Source: Halichoerus grypus (taxonomy: Eukaryota > Chordata > Mammalia > Carnivora > Phocidae). Taken from it: a stretch of DNA of 64,000 bases. Positions 35,070 to 47,370 of this stretch are shown one piece after another. How positions within the stretch are numbered: position 1 is the stretch's first letter; every line of letters begins with the position of its first letter. The DNA lies in the NCBI RefSeq assembly GCF_964656455.1, contig NC_135715.1:38202603-38266602 (forward strand), given 5' to 3'. The notes under the pieces are model-generated. The model searched no databases. It was given only the letters and a program-made list of their open reading frames with translations, and had not been told where the DNA came from. A program made the position numbers and the translations under genes.

Positions 35070-36307
35070 ATGTGGCCTTGGAAGATTATATATATAATAT
35101 AATATAGAGGGATGGCTTGCAAGTCTGCAGAGATAGGGATATTTTTTTTCTTTTGTCCTATGTAGTCATTTCACCCGGCCCAATCTGTATTCTTTCCAGC
35201 CTCACAGGCTCTGGAAATTCTTTCTCTTTCTCTAGACAACTGATGGATAGATGATCAATCGATCGATCGATAGATAGATAGATGTAAATACAGAAATAGA
35301 TATGGAATATATGTAAGTATATATATGAAATAAATTGAGGAGGGGAGTATAAGAATCTTTGAAACTTGCTTTGTTACTGTTCTCTCTGTACTAGATATGA
35401 TGATGGTAGAACATATAATCCAATGGGGATTTCTGTTCTTAATTATAAATCAGAGGAACCCTTAGCTTTATCGGTTCACTTTTTTCAGAAGTGAAATGTA
35501 TGTGATCATCACAATAGTCCTCAGCCTATGCTCAGCAGCCAGGGCTTAGGGAATGATATGGCATGGAGAATACTCTGACAATCAATGGATTCCTAGGAAT
35601 TAAAATGAAAGACAGCTAAGCTTCTTGATTTGTAAAACCAAAACAATTCAAGATTGACAAATAATTCTGTTTTGACTTGAATCATAACCATAAAAAAATC
35701 AAAACCTCTCAAAAAATCACACAACTGACTTCATTTATCAGTCCTATGGTTTACCTACTGTCTACCTTGATTATAGGGGACACTGGGTCCTTTACATTGC
35801 TCACATTTCCCACAGAGAAGTAAGCTAAGAAGACATAGAAATAAAGATTTTGAGAAAATGATCTTAACTCCAAGCTAACTATAATTACTAGAAACCTAAA
35901 ATATTATTGTAGGTGCAAATTAGAGTAAGTATTTGTAGGAGTAAGAACTTTTTACCCTTGACCCTAATCTCTGATCATTTTTCAAGTTCCTGAAGATATA
36001 ACAAAAATGGATATCCCAACATCGGTTCCTTAGTCTATAAATAATATTATGGTGTGAAGAAACATCTGGAAGTCAATGGAGTAGCCCATCCTCATTATTG
36101 TCATTATTGTCATCATTGTCATCATCATTCTTGGGGAAATATAAATGTTTAATCATCAAAGGCTTGAAAGTCACAGATATAATAACAGTCTCTTTCAGTC
36201 CAATTCAGTTTTTCAGATTAGTTAGTAAAGAAAAGTTGTATATTCCTACAGAATAATATAAGACTCAAATAGGACTGCTGTTAACAAATATAACTAAATA
36301 TGGTGTG
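35070..36307. other. Unassigned sequence with a GATC/GATA simple repeat
   Basis: A compound (ATCG)n(ATAG)n repeat lies at about 35254-35283. An imperfect CATTGT/CATCATT run lies at about 36094-36130. No gene is recognised. Confidence 0.45.
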
Positions 36308-36791
36308 ATAGATAAAATAACTCCTCTCCTCCTCTAGGCTGTTCATGCTTAATCCCCAGAATATTACATTACATGGCAAATGGAATTTTACAGATGTAAA
36401 TAAGTTTAATGACCTTGATATGGGGAGGTTATCCTGGATTATCCAAGTGTGCCCAATCTAACTACATGAATCTTTAAAAGTGGAGAATTTTCCCAGCTTT
36501 GGTAGGAAAAGAGCTGTGAAGATGGAAACAGGGTGAGAGAGACATTCTGTTGCTGGCTTTATAAATGTGGAAGACAACCATGAGGTAAGGAATGTAGGTA
36601 GCCTCTAGAAAGTAGAAAAGGAAAGGAAGTAAATTCTCCTCTAAAACCTCCAAAAAGAAACAGTCCTGCTGACACCTTGATTTTAGCCCAGTGAGACCCA
36701 TTTTGGATATCTGATGTACAGAATTATAAGATAATTTTTTTTATTTAAGTCACTAATTTTGTTGTAATTTGTTATAGCAGAAAATAGAAAA
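36308..36791 (+). mobile_element. MLT1-type LTR
   Basis: 'tgaccttgatatggggaggt', 'atcctggattatccaagtg', 'gagagagacattctgttgct', 'gctgacaccttgattttag' and 'cccagtgagacccattttgg' then 'gttatagcagaaaatagaa' give the order of an old MLT1 subfamily. The minus frame of 75 codons is incidental. Confidence 0.85.
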
Positions 36792-38596
36792 TTGTTATTG
36801 GCCTCTGATATTTGGAGTGAGCTGTTGATGAGGATAACACATTCCATAAAGTAAACAATAGCTACCAAACCCATTTGCCCTTTTTTACAAAATGGAAGAG
36901 CAGATTTTACTCTACTGCCTCAGTGACACATCAGTTCTTGCACTTTATGCCATAATATGGTCCACAGAGTCCAGGACCCCTCACCATCCCACAGAACACC
37001 ATCCTAGTCCACCGTCCTTACACTCTCATGCTTTTAGGACTTGGAAAGCAGTAAGGAGCAAGAGCCTGATATTTTCTCAATACCTTGCAAAAGGTTTATA
37101 TCAGAGGATGAAAAAGACATCCTATTAAAAAAAGACCTGTTACTTCAGTAAGTTTATTGGTGGAAAAATGACACAGTGACATGGGTATATATGGTATACA
37201 TATTGCTGCTTATTAATCCTCCCTGCACCTAAGAAAGAGGTTCAATGTTGAGGACTTTGGAGGCATGTTATATTTCCTTATGGAAACAATTTTCTTAATA
37301 ACTCACATATTCAGTCTTTAAAAACAGTCTAATATATAAGAGAAAGATCTTGCACCATCCCATGCTTCAGAACAAGAGTATTTGAAATGTGGCTTTATGA
37401 TATGGTAGATTCTACAAAGTGAAAACAGTGGCATATTACAGAGTTAAAATGTCTCAAATAGGAGATTTATAGAAGGGAAAACAGAGACTTCTGACCAATT
37501 TCATGTATATTTCAGCAAGAATATCTTCTGCTGTTAAAAATATCTCTGGAATTGCTTTGGGACTTCAGTAGAAACCAAATATCTAACTATTTGGAAATTA
37601 TAACCATATTACTTGAGGTGTTCAACCACAAATTAATGCTAATTAATTTAATCAACATTTTCCTACTGTCAGGTAAGTCCTATAACATTGAGCCAAAAGC
37701 TGTAAAAAGGACATGGCTTGTATAAGTTTTGAAGGTATGAATGTTTCGTGTGTGTAGGTTTACTCTCTAATATGTATACCCCTGCAAAATGGTATGCTTC
37801 ATGGTGAACTTACATTGATGGCTCAAATCCATGATTAAAGATGATGAAATTGAGAGGTCTTTTTAATTATGGCTAGATACTTAGTCTAAATCTGATTTTC
37901 TTTCCTTCACAGTCATGGCTTCTCAGATTGATTGGATGTCACTCTAGGCTATAATATATGTCCTGAATTGATGACCTGTATTTCGTCCTTTATCTCCCAC
38001 AGTCTTAGTTTCATTCTTAGTTTCAGACAATAGAACTCTGCAGCTATTTTAAGGATGAAGAGATTATTACAGGTTAACTAACAGGCAGTTTACAAAATCA
38101 TTTAAGAGCTGGAGAAACCAGATCCTTCTAGGAACGACTTCCAGAAATACACTGACCACTCAACTAGAAAGTCAGTGGATGTCTGCTGCCGCCAGACCCC
38201 AGATATCACTATCATCCTCAACAACAAAATTCATTTTACATGTCCTGAATGTTCCTCATGTAATTAACTTCCATATGATGGTATTCTAGAGGTAAGATAG
38301 GCTTTGAAATGTGATTTTATTATTATTTTAATTCTGTGTGAAGAGTGGAATTTATACTATGGTAAGCTATCAAAATATAGAAAGCCAATTTTCAGATTTT
38401 ATTTTCTAAATACCATTTTCCATTAAAAAGGAATCAGGGCTTCTTGAAGAAATAGTTGATTCTAGGGCCAGGGTAGGGAAAATACAAGAATATGGAACAT
38501 CGTGTAATGCCAGAAAGTTAAGGAAGTACAAGGTGAGGGGAAGAAGAGGAAAGAATGGGTACACATAGGGATTGCCTGAAAACACTCTCAATGGAC
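36792..38596. other. Unassigned sequence
   Basis: No repeat family, RNA or exon is recognised over 1.8 kb. The 78-codon frame at 36892-37128 has no motif. Confidence 0.4.
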
Positions 38597-38609
38597 AAGC
38601 AGAAAATAT

Positions 38610-38813
38610 ATATATATATATTTTTTTAAAGATTTTATTTATTTATTTGACAGAGAGAGACACAGCGACAGAGGGAACACAAGGGGAGTGGGGGAGGGAG
38701 AAGCAGGCTTCCCGCGGAGCAGGGAGCCCGATGCGGGGCTCGATCCCAGGACCCTGGGGTCATGACCTGAGCCAGAAGGCAGATGCTTAACGACTGAGCC
38801 ACACAGGCGCCCC
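38610..38813 (-). mobile_element. Carnivore SINE, reverse orientation, with AT microsatellite at its tail
   Basis: The target duplication aagcagaaaatat (38597-38609 and 38814-38826) is perfect. Between the left copy and the T run lies a (TA)n stretch (about 38607-38620), so the tail has become a TA repeat. Confidence 0.96.
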
Positions 38814-38829
38814 AAGCAGAAAATATTTG

Positions 38830-39545
38830 AGCAACAATTTAAATAATAGGATTGGATTGTAACTCAAATTATGAAATAAATGTACATGAATCCAACATGA
38901 TTGGATAAATAACTAGAGAAAAAAGGAAAATCTTTCTTAGAGAAAAATTCTGAATACTGTATGTAGTCACTTCCCCTCCCTAAGAGGTGGTGCTTAATTC
39001 TCCTCCTCTTGATTGTGGGTTGAACCTAATGACTTACTTTCAAATGATAGAGTATGTGAAGGGGAAAATAGTGAAGTGAAGAAAGCTGGCACACACTACT
39101 TTAATCAAGTGATCAAGGTTAGCATCACCAGTAATGAGTCAGATTGGTATCATGAAGTTTCATGAGAAAAACATCAGACAAACCTCATTGAGGGACATTC
39201 TAAATACCTGACCAATATTTTTCAAATCAGTCAAAACCATGAGAAACAAAGATTGAGAAACTGTAATAGAACAGAAAAAGCTTGGAAACATGATGGCTAA
39301 ATGTAATATGATATCCTGGATTGAATTATGGAACAGTAAAAGGACCTTAGTGGCAATCTTGATAAAGTTACAGTTTAGTTGATAATAATGTGCTAATGAT
39401 GATGTTCTAGTTTGGACAAATGTTCCATGTAATATGTTAACATTGGGAGAATCTGTAGGTTATAAGGACCTCTGTACAGCTTCCAACTTTTCTTTAAAAC
39501 TAAGAGAATTTCAAAACAAATCATTTATTTAAAAACATAGAGAAA
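38830..39545 (+). mobile_element. Old LINE-1 (L1ME-like) 3' end, tentative
   Basis: 'aacatgatggctaaatgtaa', 'atgatatcctggattgaat', 'ggaacagtaaaaggacctta', 'atgttaacattgggagaat' and 'cttccaacttttctttaa' follow a known ancient L1 3'UTR order. No coding sequence. Confidence 0.6.
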
Positions 39546-40141
39546 AGGTCTTCCAAAGAATTTATGCTGCCGTAGTATTTCTTTAATATGAAAGATACAA
39601 AGAATAAAGGCCACAGTTTGAAAGGGAAAGTCCCAGACACCAAAAGAAGCAGATCAATGGTGAGACATATTAATGTTCAAGCAGTAGAGAGAAGATCTAC
39701 AAATTCTGCTGTTGATTCTAGACCTAACTTTAATTCAAGTCAAACCTTTATTTTTAGATTACATGAGGGCAAGCCTACCATAGTCCTGTTGTATATTTCT
39801 GATATCAAATTTCATTATTAGCACATGTAAAGGTTAAAAACCAAAATATTTGCAATTAAATAAGCTGTATATATCCACCGGCCAGAGGCTAACAGGAATG
39901 TGCAAAATTAACAGAGTTAGGCTTAGTACATGCTAAAGCAAGAAAAATCCCACAGTATGGGGAATTCTGGGGCATCTCAAAAAGTAGCTTTAGAAGGAGT
40001 ACTAATAAAATTTGGAAGACAGAATTTAGTCATGAAATGATCTTGTCAGAGATTGTAAAAAATTATAAACTAGAGTTTTGAGAACAGTGGTCTTGTCTTT
40101 AGAACACATTAGTCCATGAGGAGTTACTGTAATATTTTCTT
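39546..40141. other. Unassigned sequence
   Basis: The 77-codon frame at 39588-39821 is charged but has no known motif. Nothing else is seen. Confidence 0.4.
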
Positions 40142-40157
40142 AGAATACATGTATCTA

Positions 40158-40354
40158 GGGGCGCCTGGGTGGCTCAGTTGGTTAAGCGACTGCCTTCGGC
40201 TCAGGTCATGATCCTGGAGTCCCGGGATCGAGTCCCGCATCGGGCTCCCTGCTCGGCGGGGAGCCTGCTTCTCCCTCTGACCCTCCCCCCCCATGTGCTC
40301 TCTCTCTCATTCTGTCTCAAATAAATAAATAAAATCTTTAAAAAAAAAAAAAAA
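40158..40354 (+). mobile_element. Young carnivore SINE, 'cctggagtcccggg' subtype
   Basis: Near-consensus copy with 'gcgactgccttcggctcagg', 'gatcctggagtcccgggatc' and 'ctctgaccctcccc'. Target duplication agaatacatgtatcta (40142-40157) and agaatacatatatcta (40355-40370), one mismatch. Confidence 0.97.
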
Positions 40355-40370
40355 AGAATACATATATCTA

Positions 40371-42561
40371 ATGAACTGGAAAGAGTTTAAGAGTTAAGCT
40401 TAGTCTGTTAGGAACATCCTGGTTTGGTTTGAAACAGCTTATCTGTTTTATAAGTTATAATGTAGTCCATTTGGAAAATTTTGTGGTTTCTCTTACATGT
40501 CTCAATTCCTCCTGACACTCTCCCTGTCAGAAGGGCTATTTTTCACTTTATCAAAGCCAAGCAACACAGCAGAAGATTAAGTAATGAAGTAAAATGTAAT
40601 TTTTAATGCTTTGAAACAAATCTGTTCTGTATGCCAGGTGCTGTTCTATTCAGTCCGAATGTTTTTTTTTAATCTGTGAAAGTCCTTGTAATTGTATGTT
40701 GCCATGATTTAGGACAGAATTAGCCCAGAACAGTGTGTATAGCAGTAAAAGTTTATTTTGCTAAATTGCTTGCCTATTCTATAAGCCCTATAAAATTGTC
40801 TTTTAAAGAACCTAGAAATTCTTCAAATATTTTTCTTATAATAAGCTGTAACATTTTCAAATATGACTAAATAAATGATGTATAATCTATATCAATCCTT
40901 TATTTGCCTTACAACTTAAGTTGTATGTCATCTTCTTATATTTTTTATTAAAGAATTCATATTAGCAACTTTTAGTTATATACTTAGCATAATAAGTCCA
41001 GCAGCTTTTACTTAATAAGTTCACGATTCCAAGCTCAAAGACGGTATGTTTTATGCTTATTCTGGCACAGTGATTGACACCTACTTAATGCTCAGTAAAC
41101 ATTGTTAAATGTATGATTGCCTGATGAGTTAGTGGAAATGGTCATGTGGAGAGAAATTTGAGGTGCATTGTCAAATGATAAAGCAGAGGGACCAGAAGAC
41201 AGAAGTAATAAATGAATTTACTGACTGCTTATTTTGTAATGATCTTACCAGTATTGTGATTTTTTAAAAATATGCTAGTGAATATTGAAATTATTGTAGT
41301 CATAGGCCATAACAAGTTACAAAAAAAAAAAAAAGAAAGAAAGAAAAAATAGCTTGTTGTATTCAATTAGTTTTTCTTTCTGCTAAAGAGAAGATTATAA
41401 CTAAGATTAATATCAATTGCTAAAAATGTGTGTGAAAATACCTGAATAACTAATCCCCCTTTGCTATCAATTTCATTGTACCTGTAGAAAAACTTATTTA
41501 CTGCTCATAGTAGAAATAATTATTAGGAAGCCAATATTTTCTGTAAAGGGAAATATGAGTTTTTCAATGAGCTTTTGATTTCCTGAATTCCAGAGAATAT
41601 GTCATGTATCATGTTTACTGGTTTATTAGTTTGGTTTACCCATGTAAACTGGTTCTCTCAGGGAGAAGTCATAACGGAGGCATATATCATTTTGTCCATC
41701 TTCCAATAATTATCTTATATCTTACATTTGAACAACTATTAGTATGCAACCAAATACTATCCTTAAATTATATTACAGTACTGTAATCAAGCTCCATGCT
41801 TACTATTAGAAATTAAGTATTTCCAATAGTTATCTTTTTGAAATCACAAAAATCCTGATAATTTTACATTTGCCTTACAGATCATTGTAACTTCCCCTTG
41901 TCAATAGTCTCAGCATGATTGTAACACCATCCTAGAAACTTAACTTTGTTCCATCTGGAACATAACCTATTTTTCACTCACACATACAAAATTCATTGAG
42001 CAAAACTCTTGAACATTGGAACACTCTAACTTCTTGATTGTTTTCTTAAGCTCACCACCAAATCCACATATATTTAATAGCAGCTGATTTTCTCAGTTCA
42101 AATTAATTTAAAAATAAAATTATGTTAAAATATTATATTTTTCAAAATCATTTATCTCTTTGACTGCTGAGAGGAAGCCTGTTGTTCTGACCAGAAAGCC
42201 ATTGATAAACTTCCAGTGTTACTGAGTTTAAGTCCTTGAGATATTATAATTGTCCTCTTTAATGACTTTCCCCAGTACATGTTGATTTAACTTGTGGAGC
42301 TATATTTTCCATGTCCTCATGATACAGTGCATATTAGTGAGGTTTTATTGTCTAGATGCTTATCTAGAGATAAGACCTAAGAGATCGCTGGCTCCCTCTC
42401 AGGAGAGTGGAGCACCTCCTCCAACCCTAGCTAGGGTCGTGAAACTGAAAGGGGCTCAAGCTCTGCTCTGTTTTTTAATTTTAAACCACAGAATTTTTAT
42501 TCTCTATACCTTCTCACATCTGCCAATTAGTGGAAAACATTTACATACTTTTTATTAATTA
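40371..42561. other. Mostly unassigned AT-rich DNA; short L2/MIR tail near 41060
   Basis: 'tggcacagtgattgacacc', 'tacttaatgctcagtaaaca' and 'ttgttaaatgtatga' at about 41050-41115 look like a plus-strand L2/MIR end. An A/GAAA run lies at 41321-41347. No exon is recognised; the 88-codon frame at 42292-42558 has no motif. Confidence 0.4.
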
Positions 42562-42770
42562 ATTAATATTAATGATTATTTTAGTCTGTATAAAAATGTC
42601 ATGTCTATGACGATGCTATTTGCAGGGGCTTATGAAATAAGAGGCAGTCATGATATTACTGTAGAATACACTGCATAATATTATAGCCATCTTATTTCAT
42701 ATGCCCCTGCAAATAGCATCATCATAGACATGGCATTTTTATACAGACTAAAATAATCGTTAACATTAAT
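42562..42770. repeat. Long inverted repeat: 81-bp arms, 47-bp loop
   Basis: The left arm is 42562-42642 and the right arm 42690-42770. By hand alignment, 76 of 81 positions are complementary; key words are ttagtctgtataaaaatg and atgctatttgcaggggc on the left, with gcccctgcaaatagcat and catttttatacagactaa on the right. The outer end of the right arm merges into a MIR. No TIR or transposase family is recognised. Confidence 0.95.
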
Positions 42771-42960
42771 TTAGCACTACTATGTTAAACACTTATCTTT
42801 CTTTTTTTTTCTCATACAATTCCATGTAGAAAGCATTCTCATTATCCCTAGTTATATGCAAGGAAAATGATGTTTACAGACGTTAGCTAAATTGCACAAA
42901 GTTAAACAGCCAATAAAAGGTAGAGTCAGGATTTGCATGTTAACATTCTAGCTGCAGGAG
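42771..42960 (-). mobile_element. MIR, reverse orientation
   Basis: 'ttagcactactatgttaaac', 'cattctcattatccctag', 'acgttagctaaattgcaca' and 'aacagccaataaaaggtag' followed by 'agtcaggatttgcatgtt' match the reversed MIR core. Confidence 0.7.
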
Positions 42961-44155
42961 TGCATGAATTTAAAACACGCCCCGCCATTCAGTGTGTTCA
43001 CTAGCCAAAGAGTAAGTGTGACCTGTAATTGTCCCTGCTCTCTGCTCACCAAGCCAGGAGCTGTTGTGACCTGCATCAGCCTGGAGGATGGTAGCCTTGA
43101 ATATTACTCAAAGGTTAAAAGATATGTTCAAGACTGGCCCTTATTAATACAGTGTCCAGCATCTAACTGGTCAGCATCCAATACTTGGGTACTCCTCCTT
43201 AGTAGGTTTTACCCCATATTTAAAATTTGTTATAAGAAACCGTGTCCTGTGTTCCCAACACAGTGTTTCAAGCTTGATCTTTTTAATTCATTCTAACAAC
43301 TGTAACAAATCCACAAATGCACCACAAGTGAAATGACTTACTGCTGGGACCACAAAACTAGTTCTGTGTGCCCTGACTTAACATTTTGTGGCTTTTCCAG
43401 CAGAGTAAACTAGACACGTGAGTTCTTATTTATTAAAATGTAAAGAAACAAACAAAAAAAAATGTAAAGAAACAGCATTCAAATTTCCCCTCTTCCCAAA
43501 TAGTAGCTATATTGTTAAAAGGTGACTTTACAAGTGATATTCAGAAAATGCAAAAAAAAATACACTTTATTCTTTACTGAACACATTGCTATCAGCAAAA
43601 ATTTATTTATTTATTTTAAGAAAGATTTTTAAATATTTTTTTAAATTTTTTATTATGTATCACCAATCCTTTAAAGTGTACAGCACTCAAAAGCATTGAT
43701 GCTCTAATAATTTGAATTAAAGACAATCTAAGTATTTGAGCAGCCGTGCTACGAACTGAAGTGTTCCTGACCTCTGAATACTTATTTTACTACCTTTCAT
43801 CAGTCAACCTATTTAAAACTGTAGAAAAATTACATCAAGTAACAGCATGTATGTCTGTTTTGAGGCAGATATTTATGAACTTAGACTATGTAGTTTAAAG
43901 AGATTTACCTGTTTTTCCTAATTATTTTTACAAGAAATATAATTAATTGAGTGTGTATTTTAATAAAAAATCAGAAAGTATAATACAGAAAAAAAGAAAA
44001 TATCCTTGTATAAATCTTCTTGTGAGAAAATTTTTATTCTTTTATCTTTATTTATGTACTATATTATATTAATTAGTACCCATTGTTATAAATCATTATC
44101 TAATTATGTATATTACATAGTAGACACAAATTTCTCTGTGTAAACACATTTTAAA
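42961..44155. other. Unassigned sequence, including a small direct-repeat insertion
   Basis: The 110-codon frame at 42964-43296 lies in less AT-rich DNA but has no recognised domain. At 43435-43474 a 16-bp direct repeat flanks eight A-rich bases. Confidence 0.4.
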
Positions 44156-44167
44156 AAATGTGGAACC

Positions 44168-44375
44168 GGGGGCGCCTGGGTGGCTCAGTCGTTAAGCATC
44201 TGCCTTCGGCTCAGGTCATGATCCCAGCGTCCTGGGATCGAGCCCCACATCGGGCTCTCTGCTCCGCGGGAAGCCTGCTTCTCCTTCTCCCACTCCCCCT
44301 GCTTGTGTTCCCTCTCTCGCTGTGTCTCTCTCTGTCAAATAAATAAATAAAATCTTTAAAAAAAAAAAAAAAAAA
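44168..44375 (+). mobile_element. Carnivore SINE, first of two in series
   Basis: Full-length with the 'cccactccccctgcttgtg' body and an A22 tail. It is preceded by aaatgtggaacc (44156-44167) and followed by aaatggggaacc (44376-44387). Confidence 0.96.
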
Positions 44376-44387
44376 AAATGGGGAACC

Positions 44388-44587
44388 GGGCGCCTGGGTG
44401 GCTCAGTTGGTTGGGCGACTGCCTTCGGCTCAGGTCATGATCCTGGAGTCCCTGGATCGAGTCCCGCATCGGGCTCCCTGCTCGGCGGGGAGTCTGCTTC
44501 TCCCTCTGACCCTCCCCCTCTCATGTGCTTGCTCTCTCTCATTCTCTCTCTCTCAAATAAATAAATAAAAAATCTTTAAAAAAAAAA
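44388..44587 (+). mobile_element. Carnivore SINE, second in series ('cctggagtccc' subtype)
   Basis: It begins after the middle target copy and is followed by aaatgtggaacc at 44588-44599. Its subtype differs from the SINE before it, so the pair are separate insertions, not a tandem duplication. Confidence 0.96.
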
Positions 44588-44639
44588 AAATGTGGAACCA
44601 ATTTGTCTGGCCTTAAATCAGACTTACCAACTGATCATC

Positions 44640-44770
44640 AGTTCAGAGAATAGCTGCCAATAATTAAGCATATACGAGGGAACTGGCCCTATACTAGGTA
44701 CTTTATATATGTTACCTCCCATGTGGGGTAGAACTACCTGGAGATGTTGATCAGTGGGAAAAAATACTTT
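44640..44770 (-). mobile_element. MIR fragment, reverse orientation
   Basis: 'taagcatatacgagggaact', 'ggccctatactaggtact' and 'tatatgttacctcccatg' follow the reversed MIR end. Weak. Confidence 0.5.
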
Positions 44771-44774
44771 TTCT

Positions 44775-45546
44775 GTTGTGAATGTCATTCTCTTGACATG
44801 GTACCTTATTCTCTATTTATTTCATGTTTTTATTACTAATTTTTGAAGGTTTCAAAATGTTTGTTTCTGGAATATAAAGCTCATTATCAAGAACAAATAG
44901 CCCTTTCCTGTTTTCTTTAAAATCACTGACAATCATGTATATTCATAATACTTCTCTGTGTTTCTTTGCAAAGATTCACAGAGATAGTGGCAAATGTTTT
45001 GTTTCAAGGAATAAAATTCAGTTCTCAAGAAGAGAAACATCCTATTATAGTTGAAATGCTTAGATTCCCTTGACATAGATGAAATTCGATGGGTAACTCT
45101 TTACTTCATGAAACTATTGTAGATACAGCCGGGCTTGGGTGAAAATGATACATTTTGGGAAAGATTTTAAACAGGCACAACTTAATGTTATAAGTTGGAT
45201 TTAACTCCAAGTTACTGAAATATTTACGTACTGTTTCTTTCTGCTGTCAAGTAGCTTGCTATATGTGAATGTTATTTAGACATGTAATCATTGAGGTTAG
45301 ATTACTAAGTTACTGTGCAAGTAAGGAAAGTTGAAATCCTTTTACTTTATTATCAGTTGAGTTTGATGCACTCTGGCTTTCAGATAATATTCATACTGTG
45401 TTCCACTAAGAATAAGCTTTAGCTGAGCCTCCAGGGATCCACATAGGTGTGATACACAAAAGGAACAGGGATGCTTGAGATATCACTTATAGAGGATGAT
45501 TTAGTTGCGGGCACACTCAAAAGAGCCTATTGATATTATCCCATTA
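44775..45546. other. Unassigned AT-rich sequence
   Basis: No repeat family or exon is recognised. Confidence 0.4.
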
Positions 45547-45562
45547 AAAGATGGACAACGAG

Positions 45563-45759
45563 GGCGCCTGGGTGGCTCAGTTGGTTAAGCGACTGCCTTC
45601 GGCTCAGGTCATGATCCTGGAGTCCCGGGATCGAGTCCCACGTCAGGCTCCCTGCTCAGCGGGGGGTCTGCTTCTCCCTCCGACCCTCTTCCCTCTCATG
45701 CTCTCTGTCTCTCATTCTCTCTCTCTCAAATAAATAAATAAAATCTTTAAAAAAAAAAA
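45563..45759 (+). mobile_element. Young carnivore SINE, 'cctggagtcccggg' subtype
   Basis: Near-consensus element with a perfect 16-bp target duplication aaagatggacaacgag at 45547-45562 and 45760-45775. Confidence 0.97.
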
Positions 45760-45775
45760 AAAGATGGACAACGAG

Positions 45776-47139
45776 AAAGCAAAAGGAGAAAATTAATGTG
45801 GGAAGAAGGGTTAAAGAAAAAAGCAAGAAATATAAGGGAGGGAATTCTACATTCACAGAATCTTTATTATTTTACCTGGCTTAAGAGATGAATGTTGCAT
45901 AAAATTATAAAATAACAGTATGAGTTAGAAGCAAGATCATTGCAATTATAATCATGATGATCATGATAAATTACTTATAAGACAATGAGAAAATGCTTGA
46001 ATTTTAAGTGATATGCAATCCTATAAGAATATCCAGGTTGCCATTTATTATGCTCAGGCAAGAGTGGGCATATATTGCAAAAAAGGTAAATCTCTCCAGT
46101 TTAACTTATTTTCAGAGAATATATCATAAACTACTTTTTAAATAAAGTCAAGATTTTTAAATGTTGTTTTTTTCAGGAATAAAATAAATCATATTTTGAT
46201 AGATATCTGTTTATTTTGAAGAAAATAAAACAAATCATTGATTCTTCTCCTCCTCCTTCCTTTTCTCCTCCTTCTCCTCCTCCTCCTTCTTTTTCTACTT
46301 CTTTTTCCTAAATAATAAATGTTAGTGATAGGTCCATAGACTAAAGCTGTAAGTAGACAAAAGCTCCATTTGGATTTAGTCATACTGCTTAATACATAAG
46401 GGAAGTCGTGCAAAATTTTTTTAAATTTGTGTATGATTTAACCTACGTCTCAAGGACAGTATATTATTATGAAGGACTAGGCATCCAAAAATGAATTAAT
46501 CAGTTAATTAACAAAAGAACAAAGCTGTTTCTATTTGACAACATTAAATGAATCATTCTACAAAATATCAAGCTTATATTTAAATGTTCTAAGTCTTATT
46601 CCTCCCATGTAAAAAGTTACTTTTTATTTTATTCTTAATACTTGTGATTTCTTTCTTGCTAAAGTTTTTTGTGCCCCTTTTATTTAGATCAAGTTTGGAT
46701 GTGATTTTCTTTCTTTTTTAATATTGAAGGTTTCATGGTCAACATAACATAACAACATGAAAGCTTTGTCCTAATTATGCAAAATAGTTTTGATCATATT
46801 AACGTATGAATTTAAATTTCACACATGTCAGCTTTAAAAACTAACACGGTGGTTTCTGTGTGAGATTAATCATAGAGCCAACATCATGAATATTTTGAAG
46901 TAGGCTCTCTCAGTTATTTAACTTTCATTAATGGTTATTTGTACTAATAAAAATGCAGTATCAATTGTCTCAAGCTACGTAAAACTACATTTCCTATGAT
47001 CATAATGCAATGCAAATGTTCTCTATTTCCTGAAAGCTCTTTTTTGCTGTCTTACCTCTTCATTTCCTAAAGCACAAGCCTTTTCATTTGTCCCTGTTGG
47101 GATATGAATTATTCCTTCATAGGTATACAGGATATCATA
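45776..47139. other. Unassigned sequence with a polypyrimidine tract
   Basis: A CTT/CTC-rich tract at about 46242-46307 gives an Arg/Lys-rich 74-codon minus frame that is not a gene. The rest is AT-rich and unrecognised. Confidence 0.45.
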
Positions 47140-47370
47140 GTAAAAAGATAACACTTTATGGGGTATATAAATAGAACTCTGATTAAATCCTGACTATTCT
47201 TTTTAACAGCTGTGTGACCCTGAGCAAAGAACTTGACTTCTCTGATCCTTAATTCCTAGATGTGTAAATGGAGATAATAGCACCTGCCCCAAAGGTAAAT
47301 GATGTAGCGTAATTAAAGCATCAGACAGAAAGCACATCAGTAGTGAGCACTTCATAAATATGAGTTCATT
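47140..47370 (+). mobile_element. MIR, forward orientation
   Basis: 'acagctgtgtgaccctgagc', 'acttgacttctctgatcct', 'taaatggagataatagcacc' and 'gcacttcataaatatgag' match the MIR core and 3' half. Confidence 0.85.

Noticed and set aside
42964..43296. 110-codon frame, possibly a small gene or exon
   Set aside because: No domain, start context, or splice signals that persuade; an adjacent MIR overlaps the approach to its start.
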